From assembly GCF_003007785.1 (NCBI RefSeq), contig NZ_PXOH01000002.1:186001-250000 (forward strand): a DNA stretch of 64,000 bases. The letters run 5' to 3'. The notes under the pieces were generated by a model. It saw only the letters and a list, made by a program, of their open reading frames with translations, was not told the origin of the DNA and did no database searches. Below are positions 36,301 through 44,904 of this stretch, one piece after another. The first letter of the stretch is position 1. The number at the start of each line of letters is the position of its first letter. A program made the translations under genes and the position numbers. This DNA comes from Aphanothece hegewaldii CCALA 016 (lineage in GTDB: Bacteria; Cyanobacteriota; Cyanobacteriia; Cyanobacteriales; Microcystaceae).

Positions 36301-39300
36301 TAAAAAGCCAGATTTTAGTAGTTTAAATGTTCTAGCTAATTCGGATCTTTCCGTTGCTCAAGGTAAAATTGTAGCAGTAGCAAGATTAAACAATAATATC
36401 TGGACAAGTAACTTTAATGCGATTAATCTAAATACAACTTATCTCATCAATCAATTTAGCAATATCAAAAAACAAGTCGCGCTTCCGGCATTAAATGCTA
36501 ATCTAAATTTATCGGGAAATCTTAATGCTTTACTCAAAGGTGATTCGAGTATTCCAATTCAAGCAGAAAAAGTATTTGTCAAACTCGGTGAAAGCTTTTT
36601 AGATGCGAAAGGTAACTTAACTTTAGAGAATTTAACACAACGTCCTGATATCGCTAACTTAAGATTAGATATTAATGCAAGTTCTAATCTAAGTCGTTTA
36701 CCCGTCGAACAGATTTTAGCCTTACTTCCCGTTAATTCGCAATTTCTCCCCAGTGAATTAAAACTTGCAGGTATTGGACAATTTCAAGGAAGACTCATCG
36801 GAAGAAATATTCTCACAACATTGAATCAACCCGGAAGTTTACAACTCAATGGCAATATTAGTTTAGCCGATTTTAAGATAAACGATCGCCTTTTTGAATC
36901 TTATTTAAGTGGAACCGTCAAAGCAGGTATCCGTCAAGAAATAGCACTCAACTTGAGAGGAAGACAGGATATTATTGCAGCAAAACTCGATCCTTGTACT
37001 CGTACTCAGTGTTTAGCTCCTTATTTACCCTTATCCTTTGAATTCCAACAAATTGCCAACACTAATCAACCGATTATAGCAAAAGGAAGACGAGAAGGCG
37101 ATCGTCTCATTGCCACCATTCAAGAATTTCCCTTAGACATCCTCCGAATATCCCCAGGGAAAAATTATAACGTTTTAGGATATTTGGGTGGAACCGTTAA
37201 CGCTAACCTTGCTGTAAACTTATTTACCTTAGAAGGTGAAGGAAATTTATTTATCGATCAACCCAATATCGGTAACATAAAATTTAATACTTTGCAAGCG
37301 AATGTAATATATCGTAATAATATTGCACAACTCAGAGATGCAAGTGTCACACTTGGTAGAAGCGTATATCAAATTGCGGGTGCATTCAACACGAAAACCC
37401 AAGAAATACAAGGACAACTGAACATCGCACAAGGACACGTAGAAGATTTATTCGCTGCTCTGAGTGTATCCGATATCGAAGGATTATTGAGAATCTTACA
37501 AGTGCAACGAACCGAATATGCGTCATCAGCAAAAATCCAGACTGAAGTAGTCGGAGATCCCAACGCAACGATCGCATCCCAAGTCAACCTACTTTCTATA
37601 ATAGAAGAAAAAATTCGTCAACTAGCCAATCAAAGAGAAAAAGGAAGTGTACCGACTGAACTCAATATTAGAGGTCGTTATAATGCTAACTTTACCATCG
37701 CAGGAACCTTAAAAAATCCTCAAGCTAATCTATCATTACAAGGGGAAGGGTGGGAATGGTATCCACAAGCGCCCTATCCTGATATTGTAAAACCATTAGG
37801 ATTAGTCATCGTCGATCGTCAATTTATTCCCATCAATGAAGTCACCTTACAAGCGAGTTTAAATAACGGAACATTAGACATCAAACCCGCAAGACTACAA
37901 ATTCGGGATACACTTTTTGTACTAGAAGGAAGTTTTTCAACACGTCAAATCATTAGTCGTTTCAAAGTCGATAACCTGTCATTAGATACAATAAGTGCTT
38001 TTGTCGAAATTCCTGGGGAAATATCAGGATCATTAAATATCGATGGTTCAATTAAAGGCAATCTTTTTAATCCAACAGTACAAGGAAACTTTGCTTTAAC
38101 CGATAGTGCAATTAGAGGACGAACATTAGCGCAAAATATCAAAGGATTTTTTGATTATACCAATGCTCGTTTTACCGTTCAGAGTGAGGGAACCGACTCA
38201 TTAGCATTTTACGCTAGTCTTCCTTTTCCTGTCATTCCCAACTACAATGACAAAATCGAAGTAAAAGCCAGATTAGGGACAGATGCACTACAATTAATTG
38301 ATATCCTGACCCAAGATCAGATTAGTTGGTTAGGGGGTGAAGGAGAAGTTGTTTTAAATGCGACAGGAAGACTGGATCTCACCAAAGGATTTACCCTCAA
38401 AGATTTAGTAGCAAATGGCAATATTTTACTCAATAACGCAGTTCTTAGAAGTGCTGCTTTTCCTGAAGTTTTAACCGTTAATGGACTGATTAACCTTACA
38501 CCCGAACGCTTAGAAGTCAGACAGTTATCAGGTACTTTTGCTGAAAGTGAGATCATTGTTGCTGGAATCTTACCATTTTTTGAACCTACAGCCGCCGGAA
38601 ATAACCCCCTAACTCTTTTAATCGAACAAGGAAGAATTAAGCTAGAGAACCTTTATGAGGGGGGTGTAGATGGTCGAGTTACCGTAACAGGAACCGCATT
38701 TAACCCCATTATTGGAGGACAAGTTCAACTAAATAATGGTGAAATTTATGTCCCACAACAGAGAAACCGAGAAGAAAATCGATCGCGTCCCGTTGCTAAC
38801 CAATGGATACAAACCACTAATCGACAAGCTAATCGATTTCCAGCGCGATTTAAGAATTTACAGGTTTCCTTTGTTAACTTAATGGTCGAACAAGATCTAT
38901 TGTACCAATTTAATTTTGGTGGAGGATTGACTTTAAATGGCCCTGTCAATGATTTAAAAAATCTTCGTGCAAATGGAGAAATATTATTAGATAGAGGTCG
39001 CTTTAACTTCTTTGATACCCGCTTTTTATTAAATCGTCGTCACCCTAACCGCATTGTTTTTACTCCCACTCAAGGACTTCTTAACCCAGAATTAGATATC
39101 CAAATGAGAACCATTCTCACAGAATTTGCCGAAGCAAGAAGCGGTTTTGCTAAACTGCGACGAAATGAAAACAGCAACGAAATTCCAGATAATAGCTTAA
39201 ACAGAGTACAACGGATTGACGTTACCCTCAGTCTCAATGGTCGATTAAGTCAACTTTTTCCAGATTTTGGTCGAGATATCAACCAAGTTTGTCAAATTCG

Positions 39301-39754
39301 TTCAGCAAATCCCCCAATACCCGAACAAATCAACTATTCAGAAGAGAAATTACAAAAATTAGTCACTTGTATTCAAGTATTAGCTTTTTCTTCGGGACAA
39401 AACACCCAATTACTGGGTAATCCTTTAGTAAGATTAACCAGTAGTCCTCCTCGTAGTGAAGGGGAAATTGTTCGACTTTTGGGGGATCAACTTCTCGGTT
39501 TAGTTGAATCCCTACAAGGAAAAAATACCGAACAACTAATCGAAACTGGTGTGGTTCAGTTAGTGATTCCGCTACTCTTGCAAGGTTATGTCTATGATAT
39601 TGAAAATGCTGTGAGTAACCGCATTAAAGCAACAGACTTTAATATCCTACCCTACTTACAAGCAGTCTATCGCGTAGGTGATGAATCTTTTGTACGGTTT
39701 TCCTACGACTATAACTTTAATGAATTTTCTGTTAGATACGAAACAAGATTCTAA
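33347..39754 (+). CDS. Giant TamB/DUF490 family envelope protein
   Basis: A 2135-residue protein, anchored by one N-terminal membrane helix (about 33-55, TLIIGVTVAAFGVVGVIGLQ) and otherwise periplasmic. The N-terminal part is AsmA-like (LEQDITGNWQPFGLELQP). The middle consists of beta-rich repeats. The C-terminal 350 residues form the DUF490/TamB domain, ending FSYDYNFNEFSVRYETRF. TamB-type proteins form hydrophobic grooves that bridge inner and outer membranes and act in lipid transport or outer-membrane protein assembly. The chloroplast relative is TIC236. The length is normal for cyanobacterial members. A block of about five near-identical repeats lies at 35180-36290. The ATG is preceded by GAGGAAAAAAG. 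Confidence 0.93.
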   Translation: MTNPNTPPEPPNRPDFLLRLRQFARRPSTLIIGVTVAAFGVVGVIGLQYFVYEKLSPLLETELSKTLKREVNIGEVENFYLLGVRVGETSIPATAKNKDSLKVQNIDLGINLLPLLIGRPVAINVSLVDPNLYLEQDITGNWQPFGLELQPQQRQIPLRFAVNVNIEDGDIALKTKAFKNPLTIEVDGQGKYIKTQNQQLEYDLEARVLNSQVNAKGTTVIETGKNQVQLAIQQLDLGKLATIIPDRKDSFKLNKGQVNADLSLNLPSFQKIRETEGNGEINLREVVAKLPPLKGLISLDANFKLDGQTLVINRGQVGIGKLKTQIKGNLDWEKGYDLDLIANSFDVPQLLADLAIDFPIKLTGKADANLKVSGLVERPIITGIVNADQAVSFDRIPLKNVIVSLQTDLDNITFRGISIQPKAGGNITGSGVIGLGIIKSLSNRQSIDWKKMPININFKANLPSQKVLTPYVSLPSRTTIGQLDAVGKVGGKLGALDVNLKWKIPDNNIADKVDIWGSGEIQFVQEDLKVRNTVLKTEDGSLNLDGNSNFKTKLWQANILANQFLLDPFLPILCQKVPSTCAYVAEINTLRVEKANIKADGNLRVINAKTVNGSGTANLKINNGTLALNSQLNKGVLRTSAIASNLDVNPFVPNLTIPVSLKQSRLNFTGEIDEVLQGKIQGLNRWQGNGEFLLLINQRPVTATTRINQGIIQASATAKTGFDVSPFLPDNITIPVSLRRTQVNVTGSLSEILEPQKFNPRNWQGNGQINLLVDNRSVQSNYTLNQGILNTFVTTESGINLSSFLPNTTIPVKLGRSNINFYGSIEPLLKGSYESLKQWQGKGDVQLLVNNRSVDINANVRQGIVQAVANTSSFPLNPFLPSNITIPVSLASSQVNITSSLNSLLAGNIPNLNTLNGTANINLLVDNNLVRTNANLRNGIIESVTRSGQLSLVKFIPKLPLPVNVNQTIINVTGNAQEILTSILNKKPDFSSLNVLANSDLSVAQGKIVAVARLNNNIWTSNFNAINLNTTYLINQFSNIKKQVALPALNANLNLSGNLNALLKGDSSIPIQAEKVFVKLGESFLDAKGNLTLENLTQRPDIANLRLDINASSNLSRLPVEQILALLPVNSQFLPSELKLAGIGQFQGRLIGRNILTTLNQPGSLQLNGNISLADFKINDRLFESYLSGTVKAGIRQEIALNLRGRQDIIAAKLDPCTRTQCLAPYLPLSFEFQQIANTNQPIIAKGRREGDRLIATIQEFPLDILRISPGKNYNVLGYLGGTVNANLAVNLFTLEGEGNLFIDQPNIGNIKFNTLQANVIYRNNIAQLRDASVTLGRSVYQIAGAFNTKTQEIQGQLNIAQGHVEDLFAALSVSDIEGLLRILQVQRTEYASSAKIQTEVVGDPNATIASQVNLLSIIEEKIRQLANQREKGSVPTELNIRGRYNANFTIAGTLKNPQANLSLQGEGWEWYPQAPYPDIVKPLGLVIVDRQFIPINEVTLQASLNNGTLDIKPARLQIRDTLFVLEGSFSTRQIISRFKVDNLSLDTISAFVEIPGEISGSLNIDGSIKGNLFNPTVQGNFALTDSAIRGRTLAQNIKGFFDYTNARFTVQSEGTDSLAFYASLPFPVIPNYNDKIEVKARLGTDALQLIDILTQDQISWLGGEGEVVLNATGRLDLTKGFTLKDLVANGNILLNNAVLRSAAFPEVLTVNGLINLTPERLEVRQLSGTFAESEIIVAGILPFFEPTAAGNNPLTLLIEQGRIKLENLYEGGVDGRVTVTGTAFNPIIGGQVQLNNGEIYVPQQRNREENRSRPVANQWIQTTNRQANRFPARFKNLQVSFVNLMVEQDLLYQFNFGGGLTLNGPVNDLKNLRANGEILLDRGRFNFFDTRFLLNRRHPNRIVFTPTQGLLNPELDIQMRTILTEFAEARSGFAKLRRNENSNEIPDNSLNRVQRIDVTLSLNGRLSQLFPDFGRDINQVCQIRSANPPIPEQINYSEEKLQKLVTCIQVLAFSSGQNTQLLGNPLVRLTSSPPRSEGEIVRLLGDQLLGLVESLQGKNTEQLIETGVVQLVIPLLLQGYVYDIENAVSNRIKATDFNILPYLQAVYRVGDESFVRFSYDYNFNEFSVRYETRF
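35180..36290 (+). repeat. Five tandem ~75-80-residue repeats inside TamB
   Basis: Within the TamB-like protein a unit recurs about five times: an inner strand such as INLLVDNRSV or VQLLVNNRSV, then a xQGI(I/V)xA strand, then PFLPxNITIPVSLxxSQVN, then a TGSLxxLL turn. Matching DNA is found at, for example, 35290-35340, 35510-35590, 35750-35830 and 35975-36060. It looks like a segment that expanded by tandem duplication, which would lengthen the periplasmic groove. Confidence 0.7.
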
Positions 39755-39853
39755 AAAAAACGTAACGATTTTGTATCGATAGTAATTTATTATTTCTCAT
39801 CAAACCATTTCAGGATTATCCTTAATAATTAAGGTATTTCTGATTATAACCCT

Positions 39854-41017
39854 ATGCGATCGTTCGTCCAATTGAAAGCGGAAGACAAATTAATGAATAA
39901 GGTTGCTGAGGAAATCGAAACAGCATTGCTTTCTCGTTTAGAAGAAGATAAATTAGAGCAGAAAGCACAGACGACTATTATCCAATGGTTACTTGGAGAA
40001 GATAAAGAATATTGGTCTACACTTCCTCAAGAACAACGAAAAATGGCGATTCAAGGATTAAATTACCGCTATCAAATCTTAAAAGAGCGATATTTGAATA
40101 TTACACCGACTCAAGCTTATCGTAATTTACTCAATCGCTTAAGTTCAATTGTATCCCTACGCCAAAAAATCAAAACTTGGGTGTCTTTGAGTCGAGATCG
40201 ACAACGCGCTGTCGTTGATGTTGTGCAAGAAGTGATTCAAGAAATGTTGAACAGCGATCGCTATTTACAAGGTCAAATGAACTGGATAGCGAAATGTACC
40301 ACCGATGAAAAAATGCGGAATTATCTTCTATTTGCCAGTATAGAAGAATATTGTTTGCGATCAATTCGCAATCAACCTTTACTCGTGTATCGTTTTGTTA
40401 ACTATTTACGTCGTCACTCTTGCAGTGGTTTAACTAAACTACCGCAAAATGAAAACATCCGTATACTATCAGAACAAGTGATCTTAGACGAGCTAGAAAA
40501 TTCCATCAGTCTATTAGATCATCAAGCAGTGAGTGATTATGAAGATCAGCAATACTGGGAAGAAATTGAAACACACAGGAGTAAGGTACAAAAAAGCTTT
40601 GAAGCTTATTTAGCAGAAAATCTGGGCAATGAAGCCGTAGAATGGCTAAGATTATATTTAGCAGGACAATCTCAAGAAGCGATCGCACAATCTTTGAATC
40701 TACCCATTAAACAAATCTATCGTCTTCGAGAAAAAATTACTTATCATGCGATTCGTGTTTTTGCCCTTAAAGAAGAATCTAAACTCGTCTTTGAATGGTT
40801 AGAAATTTCCCCCCAACATAATTTAGGATTAACACCTACACAATGGGAAAGCTACTGGGAAAAATTAACCCCCTCTCAACAGCAAATTTTTAATCATTTA
40901 AAAGAAGGAGAAACTATAGCGGCGATCGCACAACACATGAATTGGAAACGCAGTCAAGTCATCAAAGAATGGACGGAATTATATCTAGTCGCACAAGAGT
41001 TACGAACTTCTACCTAA
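39854..41017 (+). CDS. HetZ-family protein
   Basis: A 387-residue soluble protein resembling cyanobacterial HetZ and HetZ-related proteins. Recognisable parts are VVDVVQEVIQEMLNSDRYLQ, the segment EEYCLRSIRNQPLLVYRFVN and, in the C-terminal 120 residues, sigma-factor-like helix-turn-helix segments (QSQEAIAQSLNLPIKQIYRL and GETIAAIAQHMNWKRSQVIK). HetZ is a DNA-binding regulator of heterocyst development in filamentous strains, but relatives exist in unicellular strains, so the gene does not show cell differentiation. It lies 99 bases after TamB and 6 bases before the ferredoxin-like gene, so a shared transcript is likely with the latter. Confidence 0.78.
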   Translation: MRSFVQLKAEDKLMNKVAEEIETALLSRLEEDKLEQKAQTTIIQWLLGEDKEYWSTLPQEQRKMAIQGLNYRYQILKERYLNITPTQAYRNLLNRLSSIVSLRQKIKTWVSLSRDRQRAVVDVVQEVIQEMLNSDRYLQGQMNWIAKCTTDEKMRNYLLFASIEEYCLRSIRNQPLLVYRFVNYLRRHSCSGLTKLPQNENIRILSEQVILDELENSISLLDHQAVSDYEDQQYWEEIETHRSKVQKSFEAYLAENLGNEAVEWLRLYLAGQSQEAIAQSLNLPIKQIYRLREKITYHAIRVFALKEESKLVFEWLEISPQHNLGLTPTQWESYWEKLTPSQQQIFNHLKEGETIAAIAQHMNWKRSQVIKEWTELYLVAQELRTST

Positions 41018-41023
41018 AACTTT

Positions 41024-41323
41024 ATGGACTTAGAAACGAATCAACGATGTGTCTACGTTTGTCAACATTCATCTTGTTTAAGACAAGGATCAGCGATCAT
41101 CTTACAAGAATTTAAAAAAGCCGATCTACCCAACAATACAACAATTTTACCATGTGAATGTCAAGGACAATGTAGCTCAAGTCCCACTGTAATTGTGACA
41201 CCTGATACAACTTGGTATTATCGAGTGACACCCGAAGATGTGACTAAAATTGTTGAACAACATCTAAAAGAAGGAAAACCCGTCAAAGAAAAACTACATC
41301 CTCGTTTTCATCCACGAGTTTAA
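41024..41323 (+). CDS. Thioredoxin-like [2Fe-2S] ferredoxin protein
   Basis: A 99-residue protein of the (2Fe-2S) ferredoxin/NuoE-like fold. Cys residues are placed as CVYVCQHSSCLRQGS (Cys9, 13, 18) and LPCECQGQCSSSPTVIV (Cys44, 46, 50), the last giving the pair expected for cluster binding, then YYRVTPEDVTKIVEQHL. Such small proteins are common in cyanobacteria, and their redox partner is unknown. It follows the HetZ-like gene by 6 bases, an operon-like spacing. Confidence 0.82.
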   Translation: MDLETNQRCVYVCQHSSCLRQGSAIILQEFKKADLPNNTTILPCECQGQCSSSPTVIVTPDTTWYYRVTPEDVTKIVEQHLKEGKPVKEKLHPRFHPRV

Positions 41324-41378
41324 CCTAAAATATTGACCATTTTTATTAATATTCAAGATCGGCAATAATTACAAAAAG

Positions 41379-41828
41379 CTATGATAATTTGTGTAAATAA
41401 TTTATGATCGCCATTAATCCCAATTTATAACTATCTGCACCAAAACCGCTAATTTGTCCAATCACAACTGGTGCAATATAAGAATGATGTCGAAAACTTT
41501 CGCGCTGATAAATATTACTTAAATGGACTTCTACGGTGGGAATTTTGACCCCTAATAAAGCATCTCGAATCGCTACACTGGTATGAGTATAGGCTCCTGC
41601 ATTAATAATAATTCCTTGATGGATTCCCCAAGCTTTATGAATGGCATCGACTAACACCCCTTCATGATTTGATTGTAGCGTTGCTAGGGTTACTCCTAAA
41701 GAACTAGCCTCCTCAATCAAGAGAAGGTTAATTTCATCCAGCGTTAGATTACCGTATAAATTCGGCTCTCGCTTTCCCAACAAATTTAGGTTAGGTCCGT
41801 GCAGAACCAATATACTATACTGTTGCAA
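41379..41828 (-). CDS. aroQ: Type II 3-dehydroquinate dehydratase
   Basis: Third step of the shikimate pathway: 3-dehydroquinate to 3-dehydroshikimate. The 149 residues match the type II (dodecameric) enzyme: [20 protein letters not shown] with the catalytic Arg and Tyr, [55 protein letters not shown] with the catalytic His, and [18 protein letters not shown]. It is the second of a two-gene set with the 50-residue gene upstream (44 bases between). It feeds the same chorismate pool used by trpE elsewhere in the window. Confidence 0.96.
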   Translation of the reverse strand: MQQYSILVLHGPNLNLLGKREPNLYGNLTLDEINLLLIEEASSLGVTLATLQSNHEGVLVDAIHKAWGIHQGIIINAGAYTHTSVAIRDALLGVKIPTVEVHLSNIYQRESFRHHSYIAPVVIGQISGFGADSYKLGLMAIINYLHKLS

Positions 41829-41872
41829 GATTTTTTATCGTTATTATTTTATTTTATCTATGTTTGGGAATT

Positions 41873-42025
41873 TTAACGGGGACGCTGGGTTTGGGGACGT
41901 TGGGGATCTCTCACAGGAATTGGAATTAATTCGGGTTCGGGTTCTCCTTCAGGTCCAAAGAGAGTTTCAACGATTCTACGGGCCCATTCTCTAATTTTTT
42001 CTAACAGTTGGTCTATGTAGTCCAT
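41873..42025 (-). CDS. 50-residue microprotein upstream of aroQ
   Basis: An open frame of 50 codons, MDYIDQLLEKIREWARRIVE, then TLFGPEGEPEPELIPIPV, then RDPQRPQTQRPR and stop. An amphipathic N-terminal helix is followed by an acidic Glu-Pro stretch and a basic Pro/Arg tail. GAGGAG lies upstream, about 12 bases from the ATG. I recall similar small proteins in other cyanobacteria, sometimes beside aroQ, but cannot name a function. The strongly patterned sequence argues that it is a real gene. Confidence 0.6.
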   Translation of the reverse strand: MDYIDQLLEKIREWARRIVETLFGPEGEPEPELIPIPVRDPQRPQTQRPR

Positions 42026-42199
42026 CGGTCAGAATGCTCCTCTACTAGAGTTAAGAGTGATTTTTTTTAGCTTGTCTAAAGTCAACACAAATAGTTAGAT
42101 TAAATTAGATTAGTTAAAATCAACGATAAGTGTTCAACCTCTCAAGGCGACAGGCTAGGTTATTTTGAGTGTTACTTCTACATAAAGATTAACATAGGT

Positions 42200-43486
42200 T
42201 TATAGTAGAAGGGTAGAATTAATCACATTTTTTTCTAATTTCTCAATTAGTAAACGGCGTAACCCATCAAGAGCAAGACAAGCACTAATATAGCGAATAG
42301 TTTCACGTTCTCTATTTTGCCCTAAACGATATTCTGAAGCAAATGTTGTACTTTCAGGAGTCGCCCAACCAATATAAACTAATCCGACGGGTTTTTCCTC
42401 ACTTCCGCCACCAGGTCCGGCTATTCCTGTTATACTAATTCCCCAATCGGTTTTAAGCTTGTTTTTCACTCCTAGTGCCATTTGTTGAGCGACGGTATGA
42501 CTAACAGCCCCAAATTGTTCTAAATCCTGCTGATTTACGTCTAATAAAGCTACTTTGACGCGATTATCGTAGGAAATCACCCCACCATAAAAGTAATCGG
42601 AACTACCCGAAATCGTTGTTATCATTTCGCCTAAACCCCCACCGGTACAAGATTCAGCGACACTAAGGGTTTGTTTTGCCTCTCGTAAAAGTTGCCCTAC
42701 CACCGAAGCAAGGGTATCTTTGTCTGAACCAAAATAATCTAATCCGGCAATTTCTTGTATTTTAAGCGCTATGGGTTCAATTAAGGCTAATGCTGCGGTT
42801 TCATCAGGGGCTTTTGCTGATACTCTCAGTTTTACTTCTCCTAATGAGGCGTAAGGGGCTACAGTAGGATTAGATAAATTGAGTAAATCTCCGACTTTTT
42901 CCGCTAAAGCTGATTCACCAATACCGCGAAATTTCATCAAACGACTATAAATGATTTCTTGGCCCCATCCAAGTTGTTTAAGAAATGTAACGGCGGTTTC
43001 TTGCCACATTCGTTTCATTTCTGAAGGGACACCGGGAAAAGTCAGAATGGTAAGATTAGAACGCGGTTGCCAAATCATCCCCGGCGCTGTTCCCGATGGA
43101 TTAGGTAGTACACTTGCACCTTGAGGAATTAAGGCTTGTTTGCAGTTACTGGGGGACATGACCCGTCCCATTGCGTTAAATTTATCTTTGATATCTTGTA
43201 AAACGTCTGGATCTTCGATTAATGGCGCGTTAAAATAAGAGGCGATCGCTTCTGTTGTCAGATCATCGGGAGTTGGGCCCAAACCACCAGTAAAAACTAG
43301 AATAGAGGATCTCTGGCAAGCTTGATCAATCACTTGATGAACACGACCAATATTATCGCCTACAACACTTTGATAGTAGTGGGGAATGCCGAGTATAGCG
43401 AACTCCTGCGCTAAATACTGAGCATTACTATTTAAAATATCCCCTAAAAGTAATTCTGTCCCAACGCAAATCAGTTCTGCACTCAT
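42200..43486 (-). CDS. cinA: CinA family: nicotinamide-nucleotide amidase / competence-damage protein
   Basis: A 428-residue two-domain protein. The N-terminal part (about 1-170) is a MoaB/MogA-like domain (ELICVGTELLLGDILNSNAQ, FTGGLGPTPDDLTTEAIA). The C-terminal CinA domain (about 255-420) has the deamidase motif SVAESCTGGGLGEMITTISG with catalytic Ser and SYDNRVKVALL, then ITGIAGPGGGSEEKPVGLVY. The enzyme deamidates nicotinamide mononucleotide in NAD recycling, and the N-terminal domain hydrolyses ADP-ribose in related proteins. It is the last gene in a minus-strand row after ubiX, 50 bases away. Confidence 0.95.
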   Translation of the reverse strand: MSAELICVGTELLLGDILNSNAQYLAQEFAILGIPHYYQSVVGDNIGRVHQVIDQACQRSSILVFTGGLGPTPDDLTTEAIASYFNAPLIEDPDVLQDIKDKFNAMGRVMSPSNCKQALIPQGASVLPNPSGTAPGMIWQPRSNLTILTFPGVPSEMKRMWQETAVTFLKQLGWGQEIIYSRLMKFRGIGESALAEKVGDLLNLSNPTVAPYASLGEVKLRVSAKAPDETAALALIEPIALKIQEIAGLDYFGSDKDTLASVVGQLLREAKQTLSVAESCTGGGLGEMITTISGSSDYFYGGVISYDNRVKVALLDVNQQDLEQFGAVSHTVAQQMALGVKNKLKTDWGISITGIAGPGGGSEEKPVGLVYIGWATPESTTFASEYRLGQNRERETIRYISACLALDGLRRLLIEKLEKNVINSTLLL

Positions 43487-43536
43487 GATGAATTTTTTAC
43501 CGAAAATTAGCCCATCATCTATTGTCGCTTAAAAGA

Positions 43537-44160
43537 TTAATGACCTTCCCAACGAGTTAAGGGAACACAATCTATATTTAACTGATCCAAACTACGAGCA
43601 ATGACAAAATCAACTAAATCTTCAATCGTTTGGGGTTTATGATACCAAGCGGGAATCGCTGGCACAATTCTAACCCCAGTTTCGGCTAAAGTGGTTAAAT
43701 TTCTTAGATGGATTAAACTAAACGGTGTTTCTCGTGGAACAATCACTAAAGGACGACCTTCTTTAATTTGAACATCGGCAGCGCGTTCGAGTAAATCTGA
43801 ACTCAATCCGTTTGCGAGTTTAGCGACAGTACTCATACTACAGGGAATAATCAACATTCCTTGAGTTCTAAAAGAACCACTAGCAATAGTCGCCCCAACA
43901 TCACCCCAACGATGACAGCGTAATTTTCCGAGTGTTGATACTTCTGCTTGTTCACGCCAGAATTGTTCTTGTAAATCAGGTTCAGCAGGCATTCTAATAT
44001 TATTTTCAGCTTGCCAAACCATATAGGACGCTTTAGAAGCAACGACATCGATGGTAAAATCTGCTTCTAGAAGGAATTTTAGGGTACGAACGGCATAAAT
44101 TAACCCTGATGCGCCACTAATTCCCACAATAAGCGGTTTTTCGTTAGATAATTCCTTCAA
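43537..44160 (-). CDS. ubiX: Flavin prenyltransferase UbiX
   Basis: Makes prenylated FMN, the cofactor of UbiD-type decarboxylases. The 207 residues are full length: FMN-binding LIVGISGASGLIYAVRTLKF, LIIPCSMSTVAKLANGLSSD, then GRPLVIVPRETPFSLIHLRN with the prenyl-phosphate-binding Arg and Glu, and VPAIPAWYHKPQTIEDLVD. The start codon lies 17 bases inside the HEAT-repeat gene, so the two are translationally coupled. In cyanobacteria UbiD/UbiX serve plastoquinone-type quinone synthesis; ubiD is not in the window. Confidence 0.95.
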   Translation of the reverse strand: MKELSNEKPLIVGISGASGLIYAVRTLKFLLEADFTIDVVASKASYMVWQAENNIRMPAEPDLQEQFWREQAEVSTLGKLRCHRWGDVGATIASGSFRTQGMLIIPCSMSTVAKLANGLSSDLLERAADVQIKEGRPLVIVPRETPFSLIHLRNLTTLAETGVRIVPAIPAWYHKPQTIEDLVDFVIARSLDQLNIDCVPLTRWEGH

Positions 44161-44899
44161 GTTCCAATTCCTCTATCATTTGAAGACCACGAGGATCACC
44201 TACTTTTAGTAAAGCTCCTTTTGCGTCTTCTTTCACCCCTAAATCTTCATCTTCAACTAATGCTTCAATGAGAGCATCAATAGCCGTAGCATACACTACA
44301 TTAAATGGTAATTCTTTACACAATTGCCCAACCGCCCATGCACAATTACTTCTAACGGCGGCGACTTCATCTCGTCTGAGACTGCCAATTAAACGAGGAA
44401 TGGCGGTAATTACGTCTTCATACTCAATTTTAGCGATTTGGGCTAAACTACTAGCCGCCCACAGTCTAACCGCAGAAATATCGGTTTTAAGAGCATGAAT
44501 CAAGGGCTGGAGGGCGCGGCGATCGGTACAATTTCCCAAAGCCCAAACGACACCTTTTCTCACATAACCATTCCAGTCGTCACTCAGCCGATGGATCAAG
44601 GGTTCTACTGCGTCTGTACTAGGATTTCTGCCCAAAGCATAAGCAGCGCTGACTCGCACCAAGGGACAGTTATCAGCGAGTAAATGAATCAAATGAGGGA
44701 TCGCCCGTTCTTCTTGCAATTCACAAAAAGCTCTCGCCGCAAGCATTCTTTGCGGTGCATCAGGGGCTCTCAACAAGAGTAACATCGGTTCTGGATCTTG
44801 AAGTGAGGAGGGACTCTCTTCGATTGGATCTAGATGATCCAGAGGGCTATCGATTTCGTCTTGTAGGGTTAATAAATTAAATTCATCGTCGTCGTACAT
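44144..44899 (-). CDS. HEAT repeat protein
   Basis: A 251-residue all-helical solenoid of about five HEAT repeats, such as ERAIPHLIHLLADNCPLVRV, AVEPLIHRLSDDWNGYVRKG, ALQPLIHALKTDISAVRLWA and LIGSLRRDEVAAVRSNCAWA. An acidic N-terminal tail (about 1-45, DEIDSPLDHLDPIEESPSS) precedes them. Cyanobacterial HEAT proteins include phycobilin lyases (CpcE/F type), but no lyase signature is evident, so it is better called a scaffold. It is the first gene of the minus-strand row HEAT-ubiX-cinA and overlaps ubiX by 17 bases. Confidence 0.88.
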   Translation of the reverse strand: MYDDDEFNLLTLQDEIDSPLDHLDPIEESPSSLQDPEPMLLLLRAPDAPQRMLAARAFCELQEERAIPHLIHLLADNCPLVRVSAAYALGRNPSTDAVEPLIHRLSDDWNGYVRKGVVWALGNCTDRRALQPLIHALKTDISAVRLWAASSLAQIAKIEYEDVITAIPRLIGSLRRDEVAAVRSNCAWAVGQLCKELPFNVVYATAIDALIEALVEDEDLGVKEDAKGALLKVGDPRGLQMIEELELEGII

Positions 44900-44904
44900 A
44901 ATAC

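Noticed and set aside
37247..38949. Several minus-strand frames inside TamB
   Set aside because: They are shadows of one long continuous plus-strand gene and have no start signals or domains.
39854..41017. Evidence for heterocysts
   Set aside because: HetZ relatives also occur in unicellular strains and no nif or other heterocyst genes are present in the window.
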